From: Melanocharis versteri
Lineage: Eukaryota; Chordata; Aves; Passeriformes; Melanocharitidae
Reading direction: 5' to 3'
NCBI GenBank assembly: GCA_013397845.1
Contig: VZTG01003218.1
Span: forward strand, 258,587 to 322,586
Length of the DNA stretch: 64,000 bases
Below the pieces are notes generated by a model. The model did not search any database and had not been told where the DNA came from. It worked only from the letters and a program-made list of their open reading frames with translations. This document shows positions 24,501 to 37,868 of the stretch, piece by piece; position 1 is the stretch's first letter, and each line of letters opens with the position of its first letter. The position numbers were made by a program, and so were the translations under genes.

Positions 24501-27300
24501 TCAGCTATGAAAGTGAGCAGGAGCTACCTTCATCCAGACTTACAAACTCCTTTCATGATTGCATTGATAAATTTGTCTCTATCAGTCTTTCCACTGGAAT
24601 TCCAATTACAGATTCACAGGTAGGTATGGTGAAACTGCAAAATTATTTTCAGAACTCCCCTAAATTCTAGTTTTGTTAAGACTTTTCTAGATCACCATGA
24701 AAGGACCAAAGGATGTTTCCTTTAATGATATAGCTTTTCTTCAGCAAATGTTCTGTAAAAAAGTAAGAATATTGTAATGAAATATTACTTCCATGTGTTT
24801 ATCCCCAAGTTGCACCTTCTCTGGTGACAGCAGGCATAGATCTTTGTCTCAAATACCATAATCACCTAATTTTCACAGGAAACCAGCCTGATTTTTATCC
24901 TTCTTTTTTCTATAACCATGTAAAAAAATGATAAATATTTGTCTCTTCCAGTGACAAAGCAGTGAACACTGAAGTTCCTTTCTTAAGGTTTGGGATCTTT
25001 TTATATGGTTTTGTGGTTTGGTTTCATCAGGTCTTTCAAGGCAAAGTGAAGTGTGTTTTCCTTCTGCTACTTTTATTAGGATGTCAGAGTTTACTTTGGT
25101 GTGCCCTGGGCATGTCTATTTATTTATTTATCCAATAAGTGAAAGATCCTGTGTGCAATAATAGAATCTATCTGACCAGTAATTAGTGTTATGTGGTGGA
25201 GTAACTGTAAGTAACTCACCCACCCTGTAACTATTAATCCAGCATTAGAGATTTCTAGCATTGCGCTGCATATTTGCTCCTATTTCTTCTGATATTGGGC
25301 CTGGATTTGTTTTCCACAGGATTTTGGCCACCATCAGTTAGGTTCCTGTTAAAGTATAAAGGAAAGAAAAGGAAAAATGGGCTCTTTCACTTCTTCTTTT
25401 AAGACTGATTTTAAACTGATTTTCTAGGAATATAAAGCTGTTCGTAATAAAAGTTCAAAAATTCCTGTTGCAGCTTCTTTGATAAACAGCCAAGACTTTC
25501 TATGAGTCATAAAGCCTGTGTTTTTCCAGCATCCAGTTTTTAATGTAAAGGTTTAGAGATTCTAATTGTAGAATAGTTCATTAAGGAAGGTATGATTTAG
25601 AGAACATCTACCATAGTCATTTGAGGCAAATTAAGAAATGAGACATCTGGAGGGAAAACCACATAATGTTATCATGATTATTATTTTAAAGATTTTTATA
25701 ATAATGCCTATATTTCTTTGTAGTTCTAACTTAATAATGTCAAGCGCTTAAGATGTAAAATTATATGAAAAGTTAAATTATATTGCTATGAAAAATAAAT
25801 TGCAGGTCACATGAGGAAATTTAGAAAGTAGAAAATGAGAGAAATACAGAGAAATAACAAAGAGGGAAGGACAGCAGATGTAAAAAGTTCATGTAAGAAA
25901 AGGATGAAAAGTCTTCTGTGGAAGCTTAAGGAAAAAATAAAAGCCAAAACATGATAAAAATGAGCCAACAGAAAGGACTGAGGAGCAGGGGGCTATTTAA
26001 ACAGCAATGTCGTCTCCCTATTTCATGATAAAATATAATTCTTAGTACTTATTTTATTAATTGATATGGTCTTCAGTGTTCTTTCTAACCCTTTTTAGCT
26101 TTCCATGTTTTTGGAGGTCTCATTCACTTGCTTTCTTTTTGCCTTAATTGTTCATCTCCACTCTGCACTTTTTTCCTCATTGCTTATTGTCCTTATATTT
26201 CAGTCTCATCTTCATCCTCTTGCTACCAACTCAGTGATCATTCTAGAAGTGTCTTTAGTAGAAGTTTTATTTATGTTGAAAAAACAGACTGCAGAGAGAA
26301 ACAGATAAAGTATTGAAATTATGCGAAGGAAACAATGTTTCAGATTATAATAAAAATTGCAGACTGAGATTTAGCCAAAATCATGGTTTTTTGCAATACC
26401 TCTAAAGACAGTTTCAAATACTGTTGCATTTGTCATAAATTGAATTATTTTAATGAGCATATGTGCAATGACACAATTTTTAAACAAAATCTCCCATTTC
26501 CTATTAATTTAATTTCTTCAACCGTTTTATGCTTTGAAATGAAGATTCTCTGGACACTGTAAGATATGTTTAATGCCATATAGAGACATCGGAAAAGAGT
26601 TACTCAGTTTTTTCAAAATTAAAACTGCTTTATGTTTTCATAAATTTACAATCTTGAACTAAATTTGGTTTAATATACCACTCATAGACGAAAATCAGAG
26701 TTTTAGAGTTCCCAGAAATTGCTTTCGTATTTTATAATACAGTGAGTTTTCTTCCTGAGTGACATTAAACCAATGACACACTGTCTGCAAGTGAATGCAC
26801 ATGATGACCTTGTCCTTCACATTTCTGTTTTTGCTACCTGTTTAGGTAATCAGTACAGTCTGAATGCTATTGCTAATATCAATTAATTCAGGTCAAAAGC
26901 ATAACAGCAGGAAAAAGAGATCAGTCAGTTACCATATGAAAACCCAAGACGCTGGGGCACCTTATGGTATGTGCAAACAATTCACTATACAATTTCTGGA
27001 GAGAGGAAACTGGCATACTGTTGAATACTGTTCTCCTTTGGGTAAAATTTTAATTAAAAAAGCAGCATGGATACAGGTTTTAGATCTTCACTATTCAAAT
27101 AGCTGAGATAGCTGTTTGAATTTTAAAATCTTATAAAGTATTTCATTTAAAAAATATCTCTGTTATCTTAGCCTAAAAACTGTTTATAATATGATGGACT
27201 TGAATTTATGAGTCAAGTGAAACCTGAAGTATATCCTAAGAAAACTTAAGAAGGGATAATGAAAATTTGCAATTAGTCTTCCTAGGTCAAGCTTTAAAAT
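21543..27300. other. AT-rich single-copy DNA, nothing recognised
   Basis: About 5.8 kb without a recognisable gene or repeat family. An A/C-rich patch occurs at about 21559-21597 and a short AAGC/poly(A) patch at about 24017-24050. About 25790-25990 is purine-rich on the plus strand. Splice-like sites near 22000, 24300 and 24619 are not backed by coding sequence that I recognise. Confidence 0.5.
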
Positions 27301-27795
27301 CCCCCAGAGAATATGCTGAGTTAGAAGGGATCCACAAGGATCATCAAGTCCAACTCTTGGCCCTGCACAGGACCATCTCCAAGAGTCACACCATGTGTCT
27401 GAGAGCATTGTCCAAATGTTTCTTGAACTCTGTCAGGCTGGTGCTGTGACCACTTCCCTGGGGAGCCTCTTCGAGTGACCAACCACCTTTTTCTAATATC
27501 CAACCTAAACCTCCCCTGACACAGCTTCAGGGCATTCCCTCGTGCCCTATCACAGGTCACCACAGAGCAGACCAGTGCCAGCCCCTCCTCTTCCCCTCAC
27601 AAGGAAGTTGCAACTGCAATAAGGTCTCCCCTTACTCTTCTCCAGGCTGAACAGACCAAGCAACCTCAGCCGCTCCTCCTATGGCTTCCCCTCAAGCCTC
27701 TTCACCATCCTTGTTGCCCTCCTTTGGACACTCTAATAACTTAATATCTTTCTTATATGGTGCTGACCAAAACTGCACACAATATTTAAGGTTAA
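27301..27795 (-). mobile_element. CR1 LINE 3' fragment with ORF2 C-terminal relic
   Basis: It runs from the CR1 3' end at left ('gagaatatgctgagttagaa', 'atcatcaagtccaactcttgg') through the 3'UTR into ORF2. The minus-strand text RARGNALKLCQGRFRLDIRK (about 27480-27550) is the conserved ORF2 C-terminal segment. Further right 'aaaactgcacacaatatt' is the next CR1 landmark. The 5' part is missing. Frame breaks on both sides of the conserved segment show that it is dead. Confidence 0.92.
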
Positions 27796-29144
27796 TACTG
27801 TTCTCCTATGGGAGGGATGAGTAAAGGTGTCATACACACCTGCTGTAATTCACAATGGCCAAGGATGTCCAGAGTCCTGCAATGTTCTGACACTCACCCA
27901 AGCCTTGAGAGAAGCACTTTCACCTTATTAAGGAGGCATGCAGCTGGATACTGCTACATGCATACAGCTGGATCATGAAATGGGAACAGGGAGGAAAGGT
28001 CATGGAGGAGCCCTGTGTCCAACTCTTAAGCTGTATTTCTGTGTAAGCAATTCTGCACGACCTTTTACCGCACTTCTGCTCTGCATTCTGGGGTGATCAA
28101 ATTTGTATTCATATAATACATTTGTGTAAATAGAGTTCCATCAATATATGCTGTAGCCAAGGGTGAATGTTAAAAAAAAAAGTATACATTTTCTGTAAAG
28201 ATTATTTTTCCTTTCTCAGTTTAATATGGTTACTAGAGGCATATGAGCACTTAATTGACATCCTTTCAGTTTGTGAGTCACTAGGCATTTCTGGAACGGG
28301 TAAAAGCTTCGTTAATTCTGATTTCTAAAGCCTGGGGCTAGAGAAGCTAAAAGGATTTCCTTTTTTTTTTTTTTTTTTCCTTTTTCTTTCTTTTCAAACC
28401 AAACATCAGTTTGTGCTTACCTTTGGATATATGAAGATATGATGTCTGCTTAAAACCCACAGAAATATAAATACAAAGCTGGAATAGTTGCAGTAGTAAA
28501 GGTCAAGCAAAGTCAGTATAACAAGACCTAACACAAGGAAAAAGGAACATCTTGCCTTCCTACTTCTAAGAGATGATAAAAGCAAAACCAGAAATATCCA
28601 TGAAGTGTGTATAAAGAAAAGTGTAACTTGACAAGATTTGCAACTCACAAATTCCAAAATATTTGTTTTACATGAATTTCACTTAAGATGGATTCATTAT
28701 CCCTATTTTTGACATTTACAACTTAGACTTCTGTTTCTGAATCAGTCATGTATGAAACATTTATAGTAGTCATAGTTAGAAGCACGTGAGTAGAAAAGTT
28801 ATTTCAGAGTCTAAACCTATAGTTAAATTTCAGCTAGAGAGGGAACATCTCTGAAACCCTGTGCGTGTTCGAGTTTGTGTCCCAGATGGGCCTTGACTCC
28901 ATGTTAGAATTATATCTCATCATTCACTATTCCTCTCTCAGTTCCTGTATTTTTATAGAAACAAATGTCAAATGCATGAATTGAAAGGTAGCTATTGGAG
29001 GGACCAGGGCTGTCACCTGGATGCTCAGTGGATCAGCACATCAAGTCATATCCTCACGTTATTGACATCAGCTGCACATCACAAGTATCATTTGACATAC
29101 CTATAATAAACTTTTGGAGGTACCTACCTCTCTCCATTGATTGT
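27796..29144. other. Single-copy DNA with a poly(T) tract
   Basis: No gene or repeat family is recognised. A T-rich/pyrimidine tract occupies 28357-28394. Confidence 0.5.
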
Positions 29145-29585
29145 AAATTCATAGAATTATAGAACTATTTATGCCGGAAAAGAGCTTTAGATCATCAAGT
29201 TGAACCATTAACCCTGCACTGACATGTCCACCATTAAAACATGTCCCTAAGTGCCACTGCTACTTGTCTTTTAAATACCTCCAGGAATGGGGATGCAACT
29301 GCTTCCCTGGGCAGCCTATACCAAAGCTTGACAACTGTTTCAGTGAAGAAATTTTTCCTAATATCCAATCTACACTTCTCCCGGCACAAATGAAGGCCAT
29401 TTCCTCTTGTTGATCACTTCTTATTTGGGAGAAGAAACTGACCCCCACCTCACTACAACGTCCTTTCAGGTAGTTGTAAAAAGCAGTAAGGTCTCTCAGC
29501 GTCCTTTTCTCGAGGATAAACAACCTCAGGTCCCTCTGCTGCTCCTCATATTACTTTTCTCTATAGCCTTCATCAGCTGTGAATC
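29145..29585 (-). mobile_element. CR1 LINE 3' fragment with ORF2 C-terminal relic
   Basis: The tail 'catagaattatagaactatt' starts the element at left. On the minus strand the text LRDLTAFYNYLKGRCSEVGV followed by SFFSQIRSD (about 29400-29510) is the CR1 ORF2 C-terminal region, which then shifts frame. Similarity weakens after about 29560. It is 5' truncated. Confidence 0.92.
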
Positions 29586-32500
29586 CAGTCTGACTAGTTC
29601 GGACTCAGAGGTCTTGAAAAGGTAATCAAATATCCCTTGAAATTCCCTAGATATCTTTCCTGACTGACACGTGTCTTTTATCATCTGTAAGTCTCTTACA
29701 GCTGTTGAAAGCCATCTGGAAATGTAATAACAAATATCTAAGGTCACATTACCATCAAAAGATTAGGAATCTAGAAATCAGTTGCTCCATATAGATAACT
29801 ATTCTGGCTTGAGATAGTTTGCTCCCATTTCATGCTTAAACCTCCTGCTGAATAAGAGTGGGGTACAGACATATGTTATGGCAGATTATACACCATGCAG
29901 ATAATATATTTAAGTATATACATAGATATACATTAACACTTTTAGAAAGGTACATATAGCCAAAGATTTTAGCTAATATATGTTTTTCAAACTATTATCT
30001 GTGAAGTGATTGCAATTACAGAATTATAGTAATAATATATATTTCATTCTCATAATGAAGCTGTGTTACATATTTGATACAAGTAAGAGGTGTTTTGGTT
30101 ACGTCGGTAACATGGGCTTCAAGACTTTCTATGAGTTACAGAAAAGAAAACTGCACCAGTACCTGTGTCAGATTCGGTCATAAATACACTTCTTCTGAAA
30201 CCCGTAGTATTTCCTTGTGCTTGTAATTTATGGGATGAGGTTTTCAAGAAAACATAAAACTTAAAATTTCATCTTGTAGGCAAGGCTGAGTGTACAGTCA
30301 AGGGTCTCGTATGTGTTTGGTTAGTTATGTTCTGGATCCACCAACCCCTTTTCTGAACAGAACTAGCAATAAGGAAAGATTTAATTTCTTTTACATGCCA
30401 TTCAGACTTGAAGAAAACCGCTCCTCTCTATCCCTCACCAATTTCTTGGACTGTTTCCAACTCTAATTTTGTCTAGTACCTTTCCTCTTGCATTTTTACC
30501 ATTCTTCTCAGTACCTATGTCTAAATATTCTCTGTGACAGTTCATAGTTCCTTGCCTTCTGTAAATACTGTCCTAAATTAAAAACTTTCTATACAAATGT
30601 TTGTTTTCTTAAAAATAGTGGAAGTTACTAAGCCTACCACAACCTCTTCTGTATGACTATCTTGTGAGTCACATATCCTGTACACAATATATTTAAATAA
30701 AGGCAAAAAAGGATTACCGGTTCTGTGAGAGTATTTTATATTTAACACCTCACCTCAAGAAAATTCAAAATAGAGAAAATATTCTCAATTTAGGGAAACT
30801 ATTTGATAATGTAAGCAAAATAAAAACATATACCCAGAATATGGGTTTGTTGCATATTGGAGGTGTTACTAATGTTGCTTTCATCTACTGAATGGCTATT
30901 ACAATAGAAAAAAATATTTTTTATGGATAAACCACGTATATAGGCTTATATATAATTGTCTGTATTTAAAAAAAATTGATTTTTAAGTTTTTCTGGTTTG
31001 GGAGTTTTGGGAGGGAGTTGTATTTTAGGGTTTTTGAAGGGGGCTTATTTGTTTGGGTTTTTTTAATATTTAGCAGTAATTTCCTTTGTGATGTTTTTAC
31101 GTGAAACCTTGATAATAATTTTCCTTGGAGAAATTATGCTGTTTTAAAGAATGGCTTTAACAGAATTATTTCTAACAGATAGCAATGCACAAAATCTTCT
31201 CACGTTACATGCCTCCACTAACAGATAGACTAAAGTACCTTGCAAGATTTTATCTAAAATACTTCTCTGATAATAAGAGTGAAGGGTGCTTTTGTGGAGT
31301 TATAATGTGTTTATTGTGAGAAGATGAACATACCAAGTAGAAGAAGATTGTAAATGTATTTTAGAAATTCCAGAGGCGTGCCTTCTGATCTAATTTTCTG
31401 GCCATTACATAAAAATTGTTTTCCAGCATGGAACACTCTGCACATATCCATTGTTACTCTTTTGGGTAGTGCTGTTAAAAATCTTTTTCTCCGATAGAAA
31501 GTGTACCTAGTCAGAACTTTGTTTATATAAATTATACACATGCATAAAGTAAGCATACAGATTTATGTTTTGTGTGACCCTTTTAACTCTCTGTACTTGC
31601 TGTTAAGTTGTATATTTTTCCATAGGAGCACTGTAACTCATAAGAAAATGACTAACGCTGAAAACTCAGTTAAGTCTCAAAAATAGGCATTAGTTTTGAG
31701 GCCTGGCACTCCTTTTGGGAAATCAAAGTTTTTATTGCCAGATAAATTAGTGCTTCAAAAGTATGAATACAGATGCTGTTTGCAAATTTGTCACAATCTG
31801 TCTTCCAGCAGAAAGAATTTATACTGTATATAGTAATGGAAAACAGAAAACTGCATATTTCACTAAATTGCAGCAGTGTAGGGAAGATTTATATGGTTGT
31901 TTTGTGTCAGGGAAACATATAGGTCTGTCAGTATTTACTTCAGTATTCCACATAGGACTCTGGAATTCTTATTTTAAAGTTATTTTATACTTTTTAATAG
32001 AATAAATAAAATGTAGCATTTTTTGTTGAGAAAGTCATACCTAATAACTATGTTTATCAATGTTTTATTGCAGAAGAGGACTGTAGTAATTGTGTTATTC
32101 TCACTACAGGCTTGACAGACCATATCTAAGAATTTCAGTCTGCAAACCATTTTCATAATTCCTAAGTGTCCACTCAGTGCAGTATTAAATATTTTAGAGG
32201 ACTTGTATATCATCCTAGGTGGGCAATCCTGGAAGAAATGCCTAGATAAGTGACAAAGTCATAGTTTTATTTTTATTATAATAAAGTTCATTCATTTAGA
32301 GATTGAATATTCTCAGATAACAGAAAGCTGAACCCAGACGGCAAGTTTCTTTTTGCTTGCATGCCTTTACATAATGGACTCCTACTTTTCCTTTTTTTTT
32401 TTTTCTTCCCTACTGTCAATTCCCTTGCAGCAACCAGCCTTCAAAACAGGAGCTAACTTTTTTTTTTTTTTGCAGTTGTGAAGTATTGGATCCAATTACT

Positions 32501-34404
32501 CCCAGCAACAAAAAAACAGAGTTCATTTTAATAGGATTTGTGGTAAAACAAGGCATATAAAAATCAGATGCATAGGCAAAGAATTTTTCATCTTTAATCA
32601 TTAAGCTACCAGTACAAATTGAGCCCTGCAGTTATTTCATTCCCAAAGGAGAACAGAGATTTAAAGAATTCAGAGGATTAAATATTTGTGTTTGAGTGAA
32701 CATGCTAAGTGTTTTTGTGGCTGCTATCATTAAAACTGTATTTCAACACTTTATTTCAAATGCATACAATATACACTCTCTCTAAATGATAGCTTGAAAC
32801 TCTTACTAGATATGAAGCATTAAGGTCACCCGTGTTATACCACCATCCTTCCCACAGATGCCCCTTGTTTGTCTGGTTACTAAAATATTGTTATTTTTTG
32901 TCAATATAGACAATTTAAACTTAGCATTTTTTCCTCAATAGCAAAGAGCTACATACTACACACTGTTATTTCTATGACAAAAATTAATATATATATATTG
33001 CCAGACAAAAGATTTTTCTTCCTTTGAACTCCTGAAAATCAAAATAAGTTCTACCCAAATTATTCACTGTATTTGTCAAATGCCTCTGCCTTCTTTTTCC
33101 ATGTGTAAACATGGAACAGCTGAAATTTTTATTACACTTCTATTGAAAAAGATTAAGAAATGAATAGCAAGATAAAAAAATACATAACCATTATGAGAGA
33201 AATGAGAACTTGTCAAATACAAGGCACGCGCTTGCAATAGGCCAGATCAATGTCCTACACATAGGGTTTAACATGTCTTACAGAATAAATGCTTAATGAC
33301 AATTTTTTTTTTTTTTTAATTTCCTTATATTTAGTATATTTCTGTATGCAGTAAAGATATACCAGAGTCTAAAATAGGTTGCTGGCTCCCCGGATAGCTA
33401 TAGCACCTAATGGTCTGCTAATCTAATGTTTTAATTTATGTTAAAACATGTTTTTTTACTTTCAAAATCTCTTTTTCCTTGTGAGTCTTTAAATTACTAC
33501 TGTAAACCATGTTACGCCTCTAGTTACACAGGAAGTGTGACAAAAAGCCAGAATTTTCATGATCTTGCTTCATCCCTTTTATTAAGACTTTTGATTTAGG
33601 GAAGGAAGTTAGGACATGCTTCCCATTATAATATATATGCAAATAATCCTCTTATATACAACATTTTTATATGGTCTTCTCAAAAGCCTGGAGTGTAGAC
33701 TGGACTATATGTAATGTCTGTATCTAAATAAATGACTGTAACATTTTTGAGGGCAATTCATCCCATTATAAAACAGCCATTTACAAGTAGAGAAATTAAT
33801 AATGCCTTGACATTGCCAGTTCTGTCCAAAGATTATAAAGGCAGTCTGAATCTGTCAGGATATATATCCCAGTGATATTACTAAATTAAGTGTTGTGTAT
33901 AGGCTGTATATTCAGAATTACCTTGCCCTGACCTCCAAGGTTGCCTATTCAGGATTCCACATACACTTCAGCTGTTCTGTTTTCCAGTGTCCACTGTAAG
34001 AGACCCCCCAATAATATTTGGTGTTTTGAACATGAAAAAGTAAGACCTGACTAATAAAAATCTGGTATTCTTTAAATTCCAGTTAATATATAATCTTTAA
34101 AAACTGTTTTGGAAAATATTCCCCTAAATGTTCACACCCTGTCATCTCAGCCATTGTCTAGGTATCATGGACAAGAATGTCTAATTAGCAGATCTCTTGA
34201 AAAACTTTAATAATGCACACCTGCAGTGGTATCATCTTTGCATGAACAGAATGGAACTGATAGGGTTATCCCAATTCATGAGTATGAGTTTTGTATAAAG
34301 ATATCCAGATGGACTGGAATATGTACATGTGTAGGAGGGCAAGTGCAGGGTGTGCCTGAGAGATAGAGAGAAGCTGCAGATGGTGTTTGACTGTTGAACT
34401 GAGA
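29586..34404. other. AT-rich single-copy DNA, nothing recognised
   Basis: About 4.8 kb with no recognised gene or repeat family. It holds short poly(T) runs (about 32392-32404, 32458-32471, 33302-33319). Confidence 0.5.
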
Positions 34405-34600
34405 ATATGTATCTGTAATTTATCTGGAAGATGAGGTAAACAGCACATTAATTAAATTTGCAGATGATACCAAATTGGAATGTGTTGCAAACACCATTGA
34501 GAAATGATACAAAGCAAAGTGACCTAGAAAAGGTTAGAAACATATGCAAAACTTTTAAAAGTGATGTATAATCTTGGGAATGAAAATTAGTATATTAAAA
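34405..34600 (+). mobile_element. Diverged CR1 ORF2 fragment
   Basis: The segment around 34455-34475 reads 'aaatttgcagatgatacc', the DNA behind the KFADDT motif that holds the catalytic aspartates of LINE reverse transcriptases. Following text ('agtgacctagaaaaggtta') fits the next part of CR1. The frame is broken and both ends are lost, so only this internal piece remains. It could instead be a related CR1/L2-clade LINE. Confidence 0.65.
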
Positions 34601-34692
34601 AACAGACCTTAAATAAACTAGAGATAACTGAAAGACAATAATATTAAGACAATTTAAAACATGATAATAGTCATTGTATGACCAGTTTTAAA

Positions 34693-34779
34693 TCTTCTCT
34701 TCTCTTCTCTTCTCTTCTCTTCTCTTCTCTTCTCTTCTCTTCTCTTCTCTTCTCTTCTCTTCTCTTCTCTTCTCTTCTC
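34693..34779 (+). repeat. (TCTTC)n pentanucleotide array
   Basis: About 17 nearly perfect TCTTC units, all pyrimidine on the plus strand and all purine on the minus strand. The repeated LFSSL-type translation is an artefact. Confidence 0.98.
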
Positions 34780-34788
34780 AGTGTTTTT

Positions 34789-35008
34789 ATGTTTTTGTGT
34801 TTTCAATTTATTTGGGGTTTTTTGTTTTGTTTTGTTTGGTGTTTTGTTGTTGTTTTTGGTTGGTTTTTTGTTTGTTTTTTTTTGTTTTGGGGTTTTTTGT
34901 ATGTTTGGGTTTTTTGTTTTGTTTTGGGGGGGTTTTGTATGTTTGGGTTTTTTTGTTTTGGTTTAGGTTTTTTGGGTGTGGTTGGTTGGTTGGTTGGTTG
35001 GTTGGTTT
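34789..35008 (+). repeat. G/T-rich low-complexity block ending in (GGTT)n
   Basis: About 220 bp made almost only of T and G, with G-runs of 3-7 separated by T-rich spacers. It finishes with a clean GGTT array at about 34980-35007. The long frames here (34678-35108, both strands) are low-complexity translations and not genes. Confidence 0.97.
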
Positions 35009-37740
35009 GAGGTTTCTTTTGGTTGAAGATCTGCTGTATTTTTGTTGATGTATTTAAAGTGTGGTTCTTTTCAAGTGCAGAAAATTTGTACCACAACCAG
35101 AAAGACACTGTCCCACATTTTTATCTCACTGACCCAAAAATCTACTGCTACAGCTATAAAAATCAGTGTTATTGGATGAAAATTTTCATTACCTTAGTGA
35201 CTATAAACAAGTTAACTTCTTTATAGTCTAAAAGTAAGATTGCAACCTCATCTTGTTAGTGCCTTGCTCCTTGCTACCATCACCTCTACTACACGGTAGA
35301 GGGGTTCCTTTCCTTGCATGTGGTATAGCCAGTGTAAATCTAATATAAGTTTGCCACTTCTGTTAAAGAATAAGGAAGGGTTGTAAAATATTTTTTATTC
35401 CTTCCTTCTGTAGTACTTAAGTAAAACATATCAACTCCCTCTAGAAACACCATATTACTTTTGCCACTGTAATTACAATAACCTTGTGACTGACAATGAG
35501 TTAAATTTTGAGATTACTTTAATTCCAGAACATCTAAAATTTGAAGAAATAAGCATTATTGCCTGCAATTATTACAACTGTCATCCAGGAAGTGAGAACT
35601 CAATTACACTTCCTGCTCTGACAGAAAGTTTGATTTCTATTTTATAGTGAAGTATGAAAATCAGTTTTACAGGAAGTGTTAAAAAAAACAAACAGGAATT
35701 AAATTAGAATAAAGACACACAGTGAAGGAAGAGGTGAGTTTATAGTTTACAGGTAATGACCCTTTCCTTTTTCTTCCAAATGCTAACCCAGAATTGCCTT
35801 TACCACTCTGAGAATTGCTTTCAGCTCTTGAGCTTTCTCTTCCCTAAAATTAAATAAATTAATAGTTCTGGAAAGTGAGATCAACATCCCTAGGTAACTT
35901 GATTGCCAGGATACCTTTAACAGTTATGGTTACGGGGTATATTTATCTCTGTGACAGTATTTGATATACATGACACTTATGTTTCTGGCTGAATAATAAA
36001 CATCAGCTTAATAGCTGGATTACAAAGTACTCCCAATTAATTCAGTCTATTGCTCATAGTTTTCAAAGGATGTAGCAGGTTTGGTCTTTTCAGGATAGGA
36101 ATAAGCAGAGGCCAGGGATCTTACTAGGAAACAGGTAAGCTGTTTCGCAAGAGGACCTATAGCAACAATCAGATGTTGTATGCAGAAGGTACATTTGGTG
36201 CTCAAATAATAAATTGCCATGTCTAGTTGCAGACAGGAATATGTGTTTATGAATCCATTTTCCACAGAATTACCTCCCTTAAGCTTTCTTAATCAAAGTG
36301 AGAAACTGATTCAGATGTACCTTTTGTCCACTGCTGATAATCCTCTTTCCATATTCTTATTACAATCCTCAGCCAATCCACAGCTTCCTGTAACACTGAG
36401 AAGGCACCTGCCTCTTTTTTTTTTTCCTCCTTCCCGAGGAAGATCTATTTTCTTTTACTTTGTCAGGTGAAGCTTACAGGTTAAACTCTTAAACTCAGTG
36501 TGATGCATGGACAGAGAAGTTTTGCAGGATTTTGAGGTCCTCTTCTACAGGTGTCTACAAGAATACTCTTAAAATCCCAACCAAATGCCTGGACAAATGA
36601 CACCTTAATCAAAACTAATAACAGAAAACCTCAGTAACAAATCCCAAGACTTTTAAGAGAGGTTGGCAGATGCTTAAAAGAGAAAAAAAAATCCCAGAAT
36701 TATTGGCAAATCTTAAGACCAATATACTTGGAAAACATTTCTGAAGTACATTGACTGCAACCTCTTGAGTAGTGGAAAAGCATATATCCATAGTTCAAAA
36801 TATTTGGATTGTTTCTGAGCAGGAAGAAAGACAAAGATTTGGAATCCATTTTTATTGATTTGTTTGCAGAATGCATATTGAGTTTTTCCTGTCAAACATG
36901 CAGAGTGAGTCCACTTGCAAGAGCAAGTGAGCAGTCATATCAGGAGACCATGTTTTCATGTTTCATTGTTGAAGACTAAAATAAAATGCTCTGGTTATGA
37001 CTTTGAAGCCATTTACTATCCTTTACACAACTTAACAGAACACTGAGACAGCTATAAAATAAATATTTATATCATTTTTTTGCCTTGAAGTCAAATAAAA
37101 CTATAAAAAATCAAAAATAGTGCAACTAATAAAAATGCATAACCATAGAGTATTGTATAACCATTAGCGCTTATACAACAGATAAGCATTTTACAGCAGT
37201 ATATAATCCATGTGATCTTGATGCTGTAAGGATCTAAGCAAAAAATTCTGGCAGACAAAGGGCAAGATAACACCAAAGGATTAAAAATAGGCAGAATACC
37301 TTGCCAAACAAACCAAAACCCAGTATAATCAGCAATGGGAGCAGAGGAGATACTCTCATTTTTGAGGGGAGCAGGAGCATTTAAATAAAACACTATACAC
37401 CAATGAAGAAAATTGAAGAAATAACGTACGACAACTTCAGCTGCAACTTGACTTAAAGAGCCCTGAAGGCTCATCAACTTCAGCTCAGTGAAATGCCAAG
37501 TACCACAGACATTACTGCTAAATAAATGTAAACATTATCAGCTTTACAGTACTGTGTTAGATCTAATTTAAGAAGTCTTAAAGGCTAAATGTTTTGTGTT
37601 CATAATGGTGATGGTTAATAAGGTACAAAAAGTAACCAGTAACAAAGGGGTTACTGATCAATTAACTTAGTAAAGTTTAAAGTTTCAAACTGTCCTGATT
37701 TATCAATCCTATGATATCATTATAAAGTCCTAATTTTCAT
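35009..37740. other. AT-rich single-copy DNA, nothing recognised
   Basis: No gene or repeat family is recognised. A 127-codon ATG frame on the minus strand (37091-37474) is hydrophobic because the opposite strand is A-rich. I do not call it a gene. Confidence 0.5.
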
Positions 37741-37868
37741 ATGCGTATATATGTACATATATATATGTGTGTGTATGTGAATATATACATATGTATGTGT
37801 ATATGCATATGTATATACATGTGTGTGTATATATATATATGTATGTATGTATATATATGTATACATTT
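37741..37868 (+). repeat. (TA/TG)n compound microsatellite
   Basis: About 128 bp of alternating purine and pyrimidine made of TATA, TGTG, CATA and GTAT units. It is imperfect and therefore probably old. Confidence 0.95.

Noticed and set aside
24443..24670. Open frame followed by a GTAGGT donor-like site at 24619
   Set aside because: The frame has no ATG at its start, no clear acceptor and no recognised protein family.
34678..35108. Frames of about 60-110 codons on both strands
   Set aside because: They translate the TCTTC, T/G-rich and GGTT arrays. The repeated LFSS, F/W/G-rich and Q/N/K-rich strings are artefacts of low complexity.
37091..37474. 127-codon ATG frame on the minus strand with hydrophobic stretches
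   Set aside because: The plus strand is A-rich here, which by itself makes the antisense frame rich in F, I, Y and L. There is no family match that I recognise, and no repeat or splice context supports it.
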